Shown: positions 44,709-54,589 of the stretch, one piece after another
Layout of the letters: every line of letters starts with the position of its first letter
How positions within the stretch are numbered: the first letter of the stretch is position 1
NCBI RefSeq assembly: GCF_001634365.1
Contig: NZ_CP014578.1
Coordinates: 930,001-994,000, forward strand
Length of the DNA: 64,000 nucleotides
From: Paraburkholderia phytofirmans OLGA172
Lineage (GTDB): Bacteria > Pseudomonadota > Gammaproteobacteria > Burkholderiales > Burkholderiaceae
Direction: 5' to 3'
The notes under the pieces: model-generated
What the model saw: the letters and a program-made list of their open reading frames with translations, nothing else
The model's database searches: none
What the model was told of the DNA's origin: nothing
Made by a program: the position numbers and the translations under genes

Positions 44709-47012
44709 TCAGCCGGAAAATCGTGAACCGTGAGCGCCCGTATCCGGCAGATCGGTCGTCCACGGGACCCCTTCTTTGACCATTGCCGAATCCGGGGTGT
44801 CCTTCTGAAACGACACCGCCTTTTCGATCCATTCGCCAGGTGTGGCGTTAGTGATGTTGCTGGGGGTGATACGGACGTATGAACCGCCCGCGCCAATCCA
44901 GACCTCATCTTTTGCCGAGAGGATGAGCTTGCCGTTCGAGCTGGTTATCTTGATATCCTTCAGGGCCGCCATATCAAGCTCGTCGCTTTGCGCCTGGATC
45001 TGGACCTTGCCGCGCGCCGCAAACAGCTTGATGCCGAGGGTATGCGCGAACAGCGACAGCGCGCTTTCGGCCGCCATGACGATGCTCTTCAGGGCGCTCA
45101 CGTTGAAGCATGAGCCTGTCGTCACATTCACATCCTTACCCGCTGCAACCGACACGCGATCTGCCGTCGCAACAGCGATGCCCTTCGGCGAGGACAGCAG
45201 CATGACGGCCTCCTTCAGCTCGTTCACGCTGTTCTTCAGCCATTCGTTTTCGGCCTTCAGGTCGGCAATCTCGGCCTTTGCCGTGTTCGCCAGGTCGGCC
45301 AGCCCCTGCGCCTTTACCTGTAGTGCCTGAAACTGCTGCATGGCTTCCACCATGTCCGTCTGCTTGCCGCCTGCCTGCGGCTGTATATCGCTGCAAAGCA
45401 TCAGGCCGCCACCAGCACGCACTGCACCCTGGGCATCGGTGCGCAGTTCGAAGCCGCTGCCGCGATGCTCACGGTTGCCGTTGACGATATACCCCAAGGT
45501 CAACTGGCTTTTGCCCGAATGCCGGGTGGAAAACTTGGCGTGTTCCTGACTTTCCCAGTCTTCAAACTGGAGCTTGTTGTCGCCCTGCGTGTGAATGACG
45601 TTGCGAGACATCCAACGGTCCTGATTGGTAATCAGGTCAAGCTGCTGGCTGTTGTGATGGAACGCAGCGATGTAAGGCTTATTCGGATCGCCGTCCCGGA
45701 ATTCGATGATGGCTTCCGTCCCTTCGACGGCAGGGAAGTGGAAGCCTGTTTGCAGGCCGCCCGCGAACGGTTTCGCGAGGCGCAGCGGCACGCTCTCGCC
45801 ACCGGCAGGCCATTCGCCAAAATCGCAGTCGAAGCGCACCACGTAATAGCCCTGCTGCGTCAGGTACGCGTACTTGTACTGGCCCGGCGACGTGACGCGG
45901 GCGCTCAGTGAACCGATAATTTTCGGCCACGTGTCATCGTCGATCTTCAGGCGAAAGCGCCGCCCAGAGGGGATCGCCTGGTAGGTGTTGCGATAGGGTT
46001 TGTCACGCGCGCCAGTGTGGGTGACTTCGATCATGACGTGGCCGTCTGGCGCGTCAGGCAACTGCGCATCGGTGCGCAGAATCCGGCCGACACACAAGCT
46101 GTGAACGTTGCTTTCACCTTCGTACACGACCTGCCATGCAATTGCCGCCTCGTGACGTAACTGCGCTTCCCATCGCGCGCCGTCAGCGTCCACATGATGC
46201 GTACCGTAGATATACGGCTCGCCGAATGTCGTCGTGTCCTTGCGGGCGACATTGGCCTCTGCCTTGAGGCGCTCCCACGCCTGATCGGGGTTGTAGTCGG
46301 CTACAACGAACGACTCGGGCACCAGCTCGGCATGCGAGCGCAGCGCGAACACGGACTCGGCGTCCGTCGCCAGCCCCGACATTGGCCTGTATGGCGCAGT
46401 CAGGGTGGGCTGGTAGATGTAGTGGTCGATGTCGTCTCCAAACACGACGACATCCCCGTGCTCGCCTGGCACGATGTAGCTGTAGATGCCCTCTTGCTGC
46501 ATCAGGATATTGATGAAGCGCCAGTCACCCGTCTGATACTGGAACCGGAACGGATGCTGAGGGTATTGGCGACGCAGCTTGAATGTGAACTGATGGCCCG
46601 CGAGGCCATTGCGCCGCAAGATCGATTCGATAATCTCGGGCGCGCTCTGGTGCTGATAGGTCTGCGTGGTGCGCAGGGTGAGGCAGGCGATATGCGGTTC
46701 GACAACGATCTCATAGGTGCTGCAATCGTTCGTCGTCTGCACGTGCGAAAAGCGTGTCACGCGCCCCCAGAATACGCGTGGCTCGCCGCCGTCTTCAGGC
46801 GCGAGCTTGAACTTTGCCTCATGTCCGAGGATAACGTCTCGTTTCAGTTTCTCCGGATGGGTCGCGACGATATCGATCCAGTACGGCTGTCCCATCTTTT
46901 CGAGAGCGCTGAACGAAACGACCGAAATATCCTTGACCTGTTCATCTCCCAGCACTTCGAGGAAATAGTGCTGACCTCGGCGGGCTATGCCATGCCCGTT
47001 TGGGTTCTCCAT
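44709..47012 (-). CDS. vgrG: Type VI secretion spike protein VgrG
   Basis: 767 aa. The N-terminal gp27-like part (1 to about 370; LRTTQTYQHQSAPEIIESILRRNGL, FRFQYQTGDWRFINILMQQEGIYSYI) precedes the gp5-like OB-fold (about 375-475) and a C-terminal repetitive beta-helical needle with DUF2345-type sequence (VRAGGGLMLCSD, then GIAVATADRVSVAAGKDVNVT). A coiled-coil segment (about 555-610) sits between. It punctures target envelopes and carries the effector encoded next. It heads a minus-strand operon of six genes ending in a PAAR gene. GGAGA precedes the ATG. No other T6SS structural gene is in the window. Confidence 0.96.
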   Translation of the reverse strand: MENPNGHGIARRGQHYFLEVLGDEQVKDISVVSFSALEKMGQPYWIDIVATHPEKLKRDVILGHEAKFKLAPEDGGEPRVFWGRVTRFSHVQTTNDCSTYEIVVEPHIACLTLRTTQTYQHQSAPEIIESILRRNGLAGHQFTFKLRRQYPQHPFRFQYQTGDWRFINILMQQEGIYSYIVPGEHGDVVVFGDDIDHYIYQPTLTAPYRPMSGLATDAESVFALRSHAELVPESFVVADYNPDQAWERLKAEANVARKDTTTFGEPYIYGTHHVDADGARWEAQLRHEAAIAWQVVYEGESNVHSLCVGRILRTDAQLPDAPDGHVMIEVTHTGARDKPYRNTYQAIPSGRRFRLKIDDDTWPKIIGSLSARVTSPGQYKYAYLTQQGYYVVRFDCDFGEWPAGGESVPLRLAKPFAGGLQTGFHFPAVEGTEAIIEFRDGDPNKPYIAAFHHNSQQLDLITNQDRWMSRNVIHTQGDNKLQFEDWESQEHAKFSTRHSGKSQLTLGYIVNGNREHRGSGFELRTDAQGAVRAGGGLMLCSDIQPQAGGKQTDMVEAMQQFQALQVKAQGLADLANTAKAEIADLKAENEWLKNSVNELKEAVMLLSSPKGIAVATADRVSVAAGKDVNVTTGSCFNVSALKSIVMAAESALSLFAHTLGIKLFAARGKVQIQAQSDELDMAALKDIKITSSNGKLILSAKDEVWIGAGGSYVRITPSNITNATPGEWIEKAVSFQKDTPDSAMVKEGVPWTTDLPDTGAHGSRFSG

Positions 47013-47183
47013 TTTTTGCGTCTCCCACTTATATATCGCGACAGATCAACGTCTGCCGAGAATGCATAGGGAGGCATCACGCGCGCAATCGGACTTGTCT
47101 GAAACTGCGGGTAGCGAAAAACGGGCGGAGGGGATCTGAAACAGGCGGCGCGCTTTAGATGCCGTGCCATTGGGGGTAGGCCG

Positions 47184-47510
47184 TCAGGAGGCGCCGGCTG
47201 CGTCTTCCGTTTCCTCGGCGGCAACCGGCTCGGGCTCGGCCAAGGGCAGCACCGATTCGAGCGTACGGAGTCCCGCGGCCAGTGCACGCTTGTCGGAGGG
47301 CTGCAAACGTTTGACCCAATACTCCGCGCGCGACGCACTGGACCTGTCCGCCAACTCAAACGACGCCAGCACCTGCACCGGCTTGCGCGAACGCGTATAG
47401 CGCGCGCCCGTGCCGCTCAGGTGTTTGTCGAAGCGCGCCTGCACGTCGGTAGCAATGCCGGTATAGACGCTGCCGTCCGAGCATTCGAGCAGATACAGAA
47501 ACCACGCCAT
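47184..47510 (-). CDS. GIY-YIG nuclease-superfamily protein (YhbQ-like)
   Basis: 108 aa. The GIY-YIG core is visible at the N-terminus: FLYLLECSDGSVYTGIATD (the GIY-YIG pair appears as YLL...YTG), then the conserved Arg in RFDKHLSGTGARYTRSRKP and Glu in ASRAEYWVKRL. A short Glu/Ala tail follows. Single-domain proteins of this type are widespread and poorly characterised, with possible roles in DNA repair. It follows the 47520 gene by 9 bp and is likely co-transcribed with it. Confidence 0.9.
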   Translation of the reverse strand: MAWFLYLLECSDGSVYTGIATDVQARFDKHLSGTGARYTRSRKPVQVLASFELADRSSASRAEYWVKRLQPSDKRALAAGLRTLESVLPLAEPEPVAAEETEDAAGAS

Positions 47511-47519
47511 GGGTACGCG

Positions 47520-48689
47520 TCAACCTTTGAACGGATTGTGTTCGCGCAGCTCGTCCACATACGCGTGGATGCTGTTCTTTTCGTTGTCGAGAAAGTGGCC
47601 GACCGCATCGGCGAAGGCCGGATGCGCGAGCCAATGCGCCGAGCGCGTCACCGTCGGCAAAAAACCGCGCGCCATCTTGTGCTCGCCCTGGGCGCCGCCT
47701 TCGAACGCCCCGAGCTTTTCTTCGATGCAGAATTCGAGCGGCTGGTAGTACGCCGTTTCGAAGTGCAGGCAGGGCACATGTTCGAGCGCGCCCCAGTAGC
47801 GGCCGTACAAGGTGCCGCCGGTTTTCTCATCGCGTTGATACACCACGAGCGAGCTGGCGATCGGCTTGCCTTCGTATTCGGCGATCACCAGCAGCAGATT
47901 TTCCGGCATCGACGCGCCGATCATCCGGAAGAAATCGAGGTTCAGATACGGACTCGAAAAGTGTTCGCGATAGGTTTGCCGGTAACACTTGCTGAAGAAT
48001 CGCCAGTCGGCGTCCTGGATATCTTCGCCGCGAATCCGACGCATCGTCACGCCGGCTTCCTGGACCTTGCGACGCTCGGCGCGGATGTTCTTGCGTTTCT
48101 TCTGTTCGAGCGTGGAGAGGAAATCGTCGAAGTCGCGATAGCCGTCGTTCAGCCAGTGGAATTGCACGCCTTCGCGTTGCATCATACCCATGTCGGTCAG
48201 CGCGGCGCCTTCCGTTTCGGTCGGAAACAGCACGTGCAGCGACGATACGTCGGCTTGCTCGGCGAACGCCATCAGCGTTGCCGCCAGATGTCTGAGCGCA
48301 TGCGTATCCGCCGACAACAGCCGGTTGCCTTGCACCGGTGTGAACGGCACCGCGCACAGCAGCTTCGGGTAATACGGCAGGCCGTTGCGTTTGTACGCAT
48401 CGGCCCAGGCCCAGTCGAAGACGTATTCGCCGTACGAGTGCCCTTTCAGATACACGGGCGCGGCCGCCGCGAGCTTGCCGGTGCGCGGATCCGTGAGCGT
48501 GACGAATTGCGGCGCCCAGCCGGTATCGGCGACCGCGCATCGGGTCGCGGAGAGCGCGCTCAAGAACTCGTGCCGCAGAAACGGCGTGGGCTGTGTCTGC
48601 TGCGCAAGGAGGGCATTCCATTCGGCGGCGTCCACCTCGGAGGGCGACGCCAGAATGCCCGTGCGATAATCAAAGCGTTCCTGGTTCAA
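47520..48689 (-). CDS. GNAT/FemAB-like acyltransferase of the COG3146 type
   Basis: 389 aa cytosolic protein. Characteristic stretches are PTPFLRHEFLSALSATRCAV, YGEYVFDWAWADAY, YYPKLLCAVPFTPVQGNRLL, and RKNIRAERRKVQEAGV followed by the conserved HFETAYYQPLEFCIEEKLGAFEGGAQGEHKMARGF block. This family is annotated as peptidoglycan-biosynthesis-like or GNAT N-acetyltransferase, but no substrate is proven. It is divergent from nadE and followed by the GIY-YIG gene. Confidence 0.88.
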   Translation of the reverse strand: MNQERFDYRTGILASPSEVDAAEWNALLAQQTQPTPFLRHEFLSALSATRCAVADTGWAPQFVTLTDPRTGKLAAAAPVYLKGHSYGEYVFDWAWADAYKRNGLPYYPKLLCAVPFTPVQGNRLLSADTHALRHLAATLMAFAEQADVSSLHVLFPTETEGAALTDMGMMQREGVQFHWLNDGYRDFDDFLSTLEQKKRKNIRAERRKVQEAGVTMRRIRGEDIQDADWRFFSKCYRQTYREHFSSPYLNLDFFRMIGASMPENLLLVIAEYEGKPIASSLVVYQRDEKTGGTLYGRYWGALEHVPCLHFETAYYQPLEFCIEEKLGAFEGGAQGEHKMARGFLPTVTRSAHWLAHPAFADAVGHFLDNEKNSIHAYVDELREHNPFKG

Positions 48690-48823
48690 TCTGTGTGACT
48701 GTTTCCAATGAGCGGCGCGGCGCGTTTAAGCGGTGCGTCGTTCGTTTATCCGATTTGTCCGTTGCCGTCGAGCTAACCAGCCGCGGTACTCGCAAGCCAC
48801 CTGGCTTGTCTGTCGATCCTGCC

Positions 48824-50512
48824 ATGAAGACCCGAATCGCTCTTGCTCAAATCAATGTCACCGTCGGCGACTTCGCCGGCAACGTCGCGAAGATTGTCGC
48901 TGCCGCACGCGCCGCGCACAACGATGGTGCGAAGCTGCTGATCGCGCCTGAACTCGCGCTATCCGGCTATCCCCCCGAAGATCTGTTGCTGCGTCCCGCG
49001 TTCTACACCGCGAGTGCGGCGGCGCTCGCCGATCTGGCCACGCAACTGAAGCCCTTCACGGGCTTGCATGTGATCGTCGGCCACCCGCTGCGCGATACGG
49101 CAAACGGCCATGGTAATGCAAACGCGCCGATTGAGCGCGGCGTGCCGCCGGTCGACACCTTCAACGCCGCCTCGCTGATCGTGGACGGGGAGGTGGCCGG
49201 CACCTATCGCAAGCAGGATTTGCCGAATACCGAGGTGTTCGACGAGAAACGCTACTTCGCTTCCGACCCGCAGCCGTTCGTGTTCGAACTGGACGGCGTG
49301 AAGTACGGCGTGGTGATTTGCGAGGACGCGTGGCATGCGTCGGCTGCGCAAATGGCGAAGGCGGCGGGCGCGCAAGTGCTGCTGATTCCGAACGGCTCGC
49401 CGTATCACCTGAACAAGGAAGCAGTGCGCTTCGACATTCTGCGCGCGCGGATTCGCGAGACCGGGTTGCCGATGGTCTACGTGAACATGGTCGGCGCGCA
49501 GGACGAACTGGTGTTCGACGGCGGTTCGTTCGTGCTCGATGAAAACGGCGAACTGATCGCGAAGATGGCCCAGTTCGAGGAAGGCAACGCGATTGTCGAG
49601 TTCGATGGCGGCAAACCGCTGCCTGCCGCGATCGCACCCGAACTCTCGCTCGAAGCGCAGGTGTACGCCGCGCTCGTGATGGGCGTGCGCGACTACATCA
49701 ATAAGAACGGTTTCCCGGGCGCGCTGATCGGCCTCTCGGGCGGCGTGGATTCGGCGCTGGTGCTGGCCGTCGCAGTCGACGCGCTGGGCGCCGACCGCGT
49801 GCGCGCGGTGATGATGCCGTCGCGCTACACCGCGGACATTTCCACCACCGACGCCGCCGATATGGCCCGCCGCGTCGGCGTGCGCTACGACGAAATCGCG
49901 ATCGCGCCGATGTTCGACGCGTTCCGCGGCTCGCTCGCCGATGAGTTCGCCGGCCGCGCCGAAGACGCCACCGAAGAAAACATTCAGGCTCGCATTCGCG
50001 GCACCTTGCTGATGGCGCTGTCGAACAAGTTCGGTTCGATCGTGCTGACCACCGGCAACAAGAGCGAGATGGCGGTGGGTTACTGCACGTTATACGGCGA
50101 CATGGCCGGCGGCTTCGCGGTGATCAAGGACATCGCCAAGACGCTGGTCTACAAGCTGTGCCATTACCGCAACCAGGCGACCACCTTCGGCAAGCAGGAC
50201 GTGATCCCCGAGCGGATTCTGACGCGCGCGCCGTCGGCGGAACTGCGCGAGAACCAGACCGATCAGGACAGCTTGCCGCCGTACGAAGTGCTCGACGCGA
50301 TCATGCGCATGTACATGGAAGAGGACCGCTCGCTTGCCGAAATCATCGCGGCGGGCTACGCGGTCGACGACGTGAAACGCGTTACGCGCCTCATCAAGAT
50401 CAACGAGTACAAACGCCGTCAGGCGCCGATCGGCATTCGCGTCACGCATCGCGCGTTCGGCCGCGACTGGCGCTATCCGATTACGTCGCGCTACACCGAG
50501 CCGGTTCAGTAA
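48824..50512 (+). CDS. nadE: Glutamine-dependent NAD+ synthetase
   Basis: 562 aa two-domain enzyme converting nicotinate adenine dinucleotide to NAD+. The N-terminal carbon-nitrogen hydrolase domain (1 to about 250) has Glu (LLIAPELALSGYPPEDL), Lys (YRKQDLPNTEVFDEKRYF) and Cys (YGVVICEDAWH) of the triad, releasing ammonia from glutamine. The C-terminal synthetase domain carries the ATP pyrophosphatase loop GLSGGVDSALVLAV and TTGNKSEMAVGYCTLYGDMAGGFAVIKD. The ATG at 48824 matches the family start (MKTRIALAQINVTVGDF). glnB follows 185 bp downstream; PII control of NadE is known in Azospirillum. Confidence 0.97.
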   Translation: MKTRIALAQINVTVGDFAGNVAKIVAAARAAHNDGAKLLIAPELALSGYPPEDLLLRPAFYTASAAALADLATQLKPFTGLHVIVGHPLRDTANGHGNANAPIERGVPPVDTFNAASLIVDGEVAGTYRKQDLPNTEVFDEKRYFASDPQPFVFELDGVKYGVVICEDAWHASAAQMAKAAGAQVLLIPNGSPYHLNKEAVRFDILRARIRETGLPMVYVNMVGAQDELVFDGGSFVLDENGELIAKMAQFEEGNAIVEFDGGKPLPAAIAPELSLEAQVYAALVMGVRDYINKNGFPGALIGLSGGVDSALVLAVAVDALGADRVRAVMMPSRYTADISTTDAADMARRVGVRYDEIAIAPMFDAFRGSLADEFAGRAEDATEENIQARIRGTLLMALSNKFGSIVLTTGNKSEMAVGYCTLYGDMAGGFAVIKDIAKTLVYKLCHYRNQATTFGKQDVIPERILTRAPSAELRENQTDQDSLPPYEVLDAIMRMYMEEDRSLAEIIAAGYAVDDVKRVTRLIKINEYKRRQAPIGIRVTHRAFGRDWRYPITSRYTEPVQ

Positions 50513-50563
50513 GAAGCGAACGGTTGCTGCGGATTTACCCCGTAGCAGACCGGAAGCGCGCGC

Positions 50564-50627
50564 CGGATCGCCGGATCGCCGGATCGCCGGACCGCCGGAC
50601 CGCCGGACCGCCGGACCGCCGCAACGC
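50564..50627 (+). repeat. 8-bp tandem repeat between nadE and glnB
   Basis: Seven perfect-phase copies of an 8-bp unit: CGGATCGC three times then CGGACCGC four times (50564-50619), with a degenerate eighth copy CGCAACGC. The array lies 51 bp after the nadE stop and 70 bp before the glnB ATG, where it may sit close to the glnB promoter or leader. Confidence 0.93.
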
Positions 50628-50643
50628 ATCCGGCGCAGCGTAG

Positions 50644-51036
<393 letters not shown>

Positions 51037-51146
51037 GCAGTTCGACTCGCACTGTTAAAACACGGCGTTAAAGCGGCGGTATAGGCTTTCGCGCAACGCG
51101 CGCACCGATCCGGTGCGCCTGGGCAGTGGCAAAACCGCGCGCCCCA

Positions 51147-51184
51147 ATAAAAAACGGTGCGATACCCTTTCGGACATCGCACCG
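51147..51184 (-). terminator. Rho-independent terminator for the porin gene
   Basis: Read on the minus strand, CGGTGCGAT / ATCGCACCG (51176-51184 with 51155-51163) form a 9-bp stem with a 12-nt loop, followed by TTTTTTATT. It lies about 120 bp past the porin stop. Confidence 0.78.
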
Positions 51185-51240
51185 ATACGCGCCTCTCGCA
51201 GCAGCGTGAAAAAGACTCTCGTGAAGAACTTGTGACTACG

Positions 51241-51291
51241 CCCCGAAGGAAGTCCCCTTGGGGGGCGCCCCGAAGGAAGTCCCTTTGGGGG
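51241..51291 (-). repeat. Twin copies of a REP-like hairpin element
   Basis: Two near-identical copies (51241-51265 and 51268-51291) begin CCCCGAAGGAAGTCCC and end TTGGGGG. On the minus strand each can fold CCCC-AAGG against CCTT-CGGGG. They sit 12 bp after the porin stop, where they could stabilise the porin mRNA 3' end. I recall this word as common in intergenic DNA of Burkholderia, but cannot count copies here. Confidence 0.75.
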
Positions 51292-51302
51292 ACACCGTTC
51301 GA

Positions 51303-52457
51303 TTAGAACGAGTGTTGAATACCTGCGTACACGCCCGACTGCTGGTGACCCGGCAGCGGGTTGTCCGTTGCGGCGGACGTGCCGGCGTTGTCAGCATTCA
51401 GGCCGAAGTTAGCATTCTTGCTGTTACGTGCCGTAGCGAGCTGGATATCCAGCAGCGTGCGTTTGGACAGGTTGTACGAACCGCCAATCGTGTAGATCGT
51501 TGCATTGCCCGCGCCATTGTTGCCGTTGACGTGGTACACCGCTGCGATCAGTGCTGCAGCCGGCGTTGCTTGCCACGTTACGCCGCCCCATTCGTGATCG
51601 AGGGTGGTCGGCTGGCCCGGCAGAACGCCCGTAGCACTTGCCGAACGGATCGCCTGGTAAGCGGCCTGAACCTTGAACTGGCCGAGGAACACATTCACGA
51701 GAGCCGAGTATTCGCGCGATGCCGCGAACACGCCGGTGGCGATGTTAGCCGCATTGGCCGGAGTGGCGGCAGCCGGACCGTACAGAACACCGTTGGCCGG
51801 GTTGCGAATTTCGTCGTACAGACCGCGAATCTGGAACAGCGAGCTTGTGTAGGTGATCTGTGCGCCGGCTTCACGACCCTGACCATTCGGGTTGTTACCG
51901 TTCCAGTTCGTCGCGTTCGACAGGGCGTATTGACCGTAGAAGTCAAAGCCTGCGATCTTCGGCGACTGGTATGCGAAGTTATTGCTCGATTGCGGCCAGT
52001 TGCGGCCACGCACCAGCGACGCTGACGACCAGTTCGATTGACCGAACGGGTCGAAGTCCCACACGCCGTTCGAGATGAAGAGCATGCGGCCCATCGTGAA
52101 CGTACCGTACTGGTCGTTCGCCAAACCGACCGTTGCCCAGCGATTGAAGAGGCCGCCGCCGCTAGGGCCCGCACCCGTCATGGTATTGAAGGAGCCTTCC
52201 AACTGGAACAGGACCTTGTTGCCGCCGCCGATGTCCTCAACGCCCTTCATGCCCCACAGGCTGGTACCCCAGTCGCCGCTTTCTGCTTTGAAACGGTTCG
52301 TGCTGCTCGTTGCCTGACCGTTTGCACCGACGCCTTGCGGAACGCCCGACATGTATTCAAGGCCAGCGTCAAGGCGGCCATACAGCGTCACGCTGCTTTG
52401 GGCGTGCGCAACTACACCGGCTGTCATCAGCGCAGCGGCGAGCAAAGCTTTCTTCAT
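51303..52457 (-). CDS. Gram-negative trimeric porin, Burkholderia type
   Basis: 384 aa. The signal peptide KKALLAAALMTAGVVAHAQ is followed directly by SSVTLYGRLDAGLEYMSG, the hallmark first strand of betaproteobacterial 16-strand porins. The protein ends in Phe (YAGIQHSF), the beta-barrel assembly signal. Central segments (FAYQSPKIAGFDFYGQYALSNA, QITYTSSLFQIRGLYDE) are amphipathic strands. It forms a diffusion pore in the outer membrane. The ATG at 52457 gives the proper signal peptide, with GAGGAGAAG just before; the frame's first Met four codons upstream is unlikely. Confidence 0.94.
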   Translation of the reverse strand: MKKALLAAALMTAGVVAHAQSSVTLYGRLDAGLEYMSGVPQGVGANGQATSSTNRFKAESGDWGTSLWGMKGVEDIGGGNKVLFQLEGSFNTMTGAGPSGGGLFNRWATVGLANDQYGTFTMGRMLFISNGVWDFDPFGQSNWSSASLVRGRNWPQSSNNFAYQSPKIAGFDFYGQYALSNATNWNGNNPNGQGREAGAQITYTSSLFQIRGLYDEIRNPANGVLYGPAAATPANAANIATGVFAASREYSALVNVFLGQFKVQAAYQAIRSASATGVLPGQPTTLDHEWGGVTWQATPAAALIAAVYHVNGNNGAGNATIYTIGGSYNLSKRTLLDIQLATARNSKNANFGLNADNAGTSAATDNPLPGHQQSGVYAGIQHSF

Positions 52458-53046
52458 CTTCTCCTCCATACCCTGTCAAAAGTGAAACCCAGTACTGCGA
52501 ATGGTGTTCGGACACAAGCGCGCCGAACAGAAATCAGTACCAGGGAGATTAGCGGGTGGATTGGGTCCCCTGCCGTGACGGATAGCCTCAGTGGGCTATT
52601 CTTCGCGCCATGCCGATCCCTCGCCGACCGGTTCTCCTCTGTTGCTTTGAAGTGAAACTACTTTTAATGAACTTTGTTTTGCTACTTTGGTTACTAATTT
52701 ATCAAAAATACCCTGGAGTGGGAGAAGAAATTAGGTCCGGCCTAGGCCGGTGTCTCCAAATTGCAATACGAATGTGTGCAGGGAATTGTTGCAACGTCCA
52801 CGAAAAGGCGGGAAACCCTTATGCCGCAAGGGAATCATGGATTGGGACGAACAACGTTAAGGATTGCCACTATTGACGCTTCAAATGCGGCAGAGTAGGC
52901 GGGAGGAGGGTGTGCAGGCCAGGTTCGGGCCCATTTTCGAGGCCAGAACGGCCGGAATATGCAGGTAAGCGAAGTAAAAAAGGCGCTCGTAAGCGCCTTG
53001 TAATGCTATTTTGACTACAGCCCAAACAGCGAGCTGTACGACGGTC
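52458..53046. other. Intergenic region upstream of the porin, AT-rich, no gene seen
   Basis: About 590 bp between the porin start and the convergent end of the amino-acid transporter genes. The middle (52640-52700) is markedly AT-rich (ACTTTGGTTACTAATTTATC), as expected for a strongly expressed porin promoter region, but I could not pick a certain -35/-10 pair on the minus strand. A plus-strand frame of 88 codons (52610-52876) has no support. Confidence 0.45.
52972..52999 (-). terminator. Terminator for the hisQMP-type operon
   Basis: On the minus strand the stem AAGGCGCT (52992-52999) / AGCGCCTT (52980-52987) has a 4-nt loop and is followed by TTTTACTTC. It lies 48 bp after the ATPase gene stop. 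Confidence 0.75.
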
Positions 53047-53826
53047 TTATTTGAGGCTGCCGGAGAGGAACTGCTTGAGCCGTTCGCTCTTCGTGTTCCT
53101 GAAGACTTCGTCCGGGTGGCCTTCTTCTTCGACGCGGCCTTGATGCAGGAACATCACGTGATTCGACACGTTGCGCGCGAACGCCATTTCATGAGTGACG
53201 ACGATCATCGTGCGGCCTTCTTCGGCCAGCGTCTGCATGACCTTGAGCACTTCACCGACCAGCTCGGGATCGAGCGCGGAAGTCGGTTCGTCGAACAGCA
53301 TCACGTCCGGATGCATGGCCAGCGCGCGCGCGATCGCCACGCGTTGCTGCTGACCGCCCGACAGATGCGACGGGTACTGCTTCTCGAGACGAGGCGCGAG
53401 GCCCACTTTATCGAGATACTCGCGCGCCCGCTCTTCGGCCTCCTTGCGCTTCAGACCCAGCACGTTGAGCGGCGCCTCGATGATGTTCTCGAGCACGTTC
53501 ATATGCGACCACAGGTTGAAGTGCTGGAACACCATCGACAGCTTGGTGCGCACGCGCTGCAACTGCTTCGGGTCGGACACGCGCAGCGCGCCGGCGTTGC
53601 CGGTCTGCGTGCGGACTTCTTCACCGTCGACAAAGATGCGCCCGGCGTTTGGCTGCTCGAGGAAGTTGATGCAGCGGAGCATCGTGCTCTTGCCTGACCC
53701 CGACGAGCCGATCACGCTGATCACGTCGCCGGCGTTGGCTTTCAGCGACACGCCCTTGAGGACTTCGTTGTCGCCGTACTGTTTGTGAAGCTCGTCGACG
53801 AAGAGCTTTTGCTTCTTGGTGTTCAT
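53047..53826 (-). CDS. Polar amino-acid ABC importer, ATP-binding subunit (HisP/ArgT-system type)
   Basis: 259 aa. Walker A ([18 protein letters not shown]), Q-loop (VFQHFNLW), ABC signature ([16 protein letters not shown]), Walker B ([14 protein letters not shown]) and H-loop ([13 protein letters not shown]) all fit the PAAT family that imports histidine, lysine, arginine, ornithine or octopine. The ATG at 53826 ([18 protein letters not shown]) is the family start. It is the third gene of the set and follows the permease gene at 53876 by 49 bp. Confidence 0.95.
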   Translation of the reverse strand: MNTKKQKLFVDELHKQYGDNEVLKGVSLKANAGDVISVIGSSGSGKSTMLRCINFLEQPNAGRIFVDGEEVRTQTGNAGALRVSDPKQLQRVRTKLSMVFQHFNLWSHMNVLENIIEAPLNVLGLKRKEAEERAREYLDKVGLAPRLEKQYPSHLSGGQQQRVAIARALAMHPDVMLFDEPTSALDPELVGEVLKVMQTLAEEGRTMIVVTHEMAFARNVSNHVMFLHQGRVEEEGHPDEVFRNTKSERLKQFLSGSLK

Positions 53827-53875
53827 CGGGATCCTTGGCGGGCTTGCTTGCCTGGAGGCACAGTGCCCTTCTTGG

Positions 53876-54589
53876 TTACTTGCCTTGCGGCCGCAGGTAA
53901 GCGAGCCAGCGGCGCTCGGCGCGGCGGAACAGCCACACGAGCGCAAACGAAATCGACAGATAGAGCAGGGCGGCGAGGCCGAACGCATTGAACGACTGGT
54001 ACGTGGCCGAGTTCACGTCGCGCGCGATCTTGAGAATGTCCGGCACGGTCGCGGTGAACGCGACGGTGGTGGCGTGCAGCATCAGGATCACTTCGTTGCT
54101 GTAGTACGGCAACGCGCGGCGCAGCGCCGACGGCAGAATCACTCGCCGGTACAACGTGAACGACGACATGCCATACGCGCGCGCCGCTTCGATCTCGCCA
54201 TACGGCGTGGCCTTGATCGCGCCCGCGAAAATCTCGGTGGTGTACGCGCAGGTGTTCAGCGTGAACGCGAGCAGCGTGCAATGCATGCCGTCGCGGAAGA
54301 ACGCGTTGGTCAGATCGTGGTTGCGGATGATTTCGAGGCTGTACAAGCCGGTGTAGCAGAGCAGCAGCTGAACGTAGAGCGGCGTGCCGCGAAAGATATA
54401 TGTATACAGCCACACCAGACTGGCGAGCCATTTCTTCTTCGACACGCGCGCGACCGCAAGGGGGATCGACAGGCAGAAGCCGAGCCCGATCGACACCACC
54501 AGCAGCCACAGCGTGATCACGACGCCGGTGAGGCGGTAGCCGTCGCTATAAAGATAGTTGCGCCAGTATTCCTGAATGATCTCGATCAT
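53876..54589 (-). CDS. Polar amino-acid ABC importer, permease subunit (HisM type)
   Basis: 237 aa inner-membrane protein with about five helices. The PAAT permease motif [33 protein letters not shown] (the EAA loop that contacts the ATPase) is present, along with [20 protein letters not shown]. Its start overlaps the stop of the upstream permease gene by 4 bp (ATGA type), so the two are translationally coupled and probably form a heterodimer. Confidence 0.94.
   Translation of the reverse strand: MIEIIQEYWRNYLYSDGYRLTGVVITLWLLVVSIGLGFCLSIPLAVARVSKKKWLASLVWLYTYIFRGTPLYVQLLLCYTGLYSLEIIRNHDLTNAFFRDGMHCTLLAFTLNTCAYTTEIFAGAIKATPYGEIEAARAYGMSSFTLYRRVILPSALRRALPYYSNEVILMLHATTVAFTATVPDILKIARDVNSATYQSFNAFGLAALLYLSISFALVWLFRRAERRWLAYLRPQGK

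Noticed and set aside
44654..44908. N-terminal extension of the T6SS effector
   Set aside because: It overlaps the end of vgrG in another frame and has no effector-like sequence; the ATG at 44653 fits the gap.
50564..50627. Possible CRISPR-like repeats
   Set aside because: The unit is only 8 bp with no spacers; it is a microsatellite.
52610..52876. 88-codon plus-strand gene upstream of the porin
   Set aside because: It lies in the AT-rich porin regulatory region and its sequence has no family resemblance.
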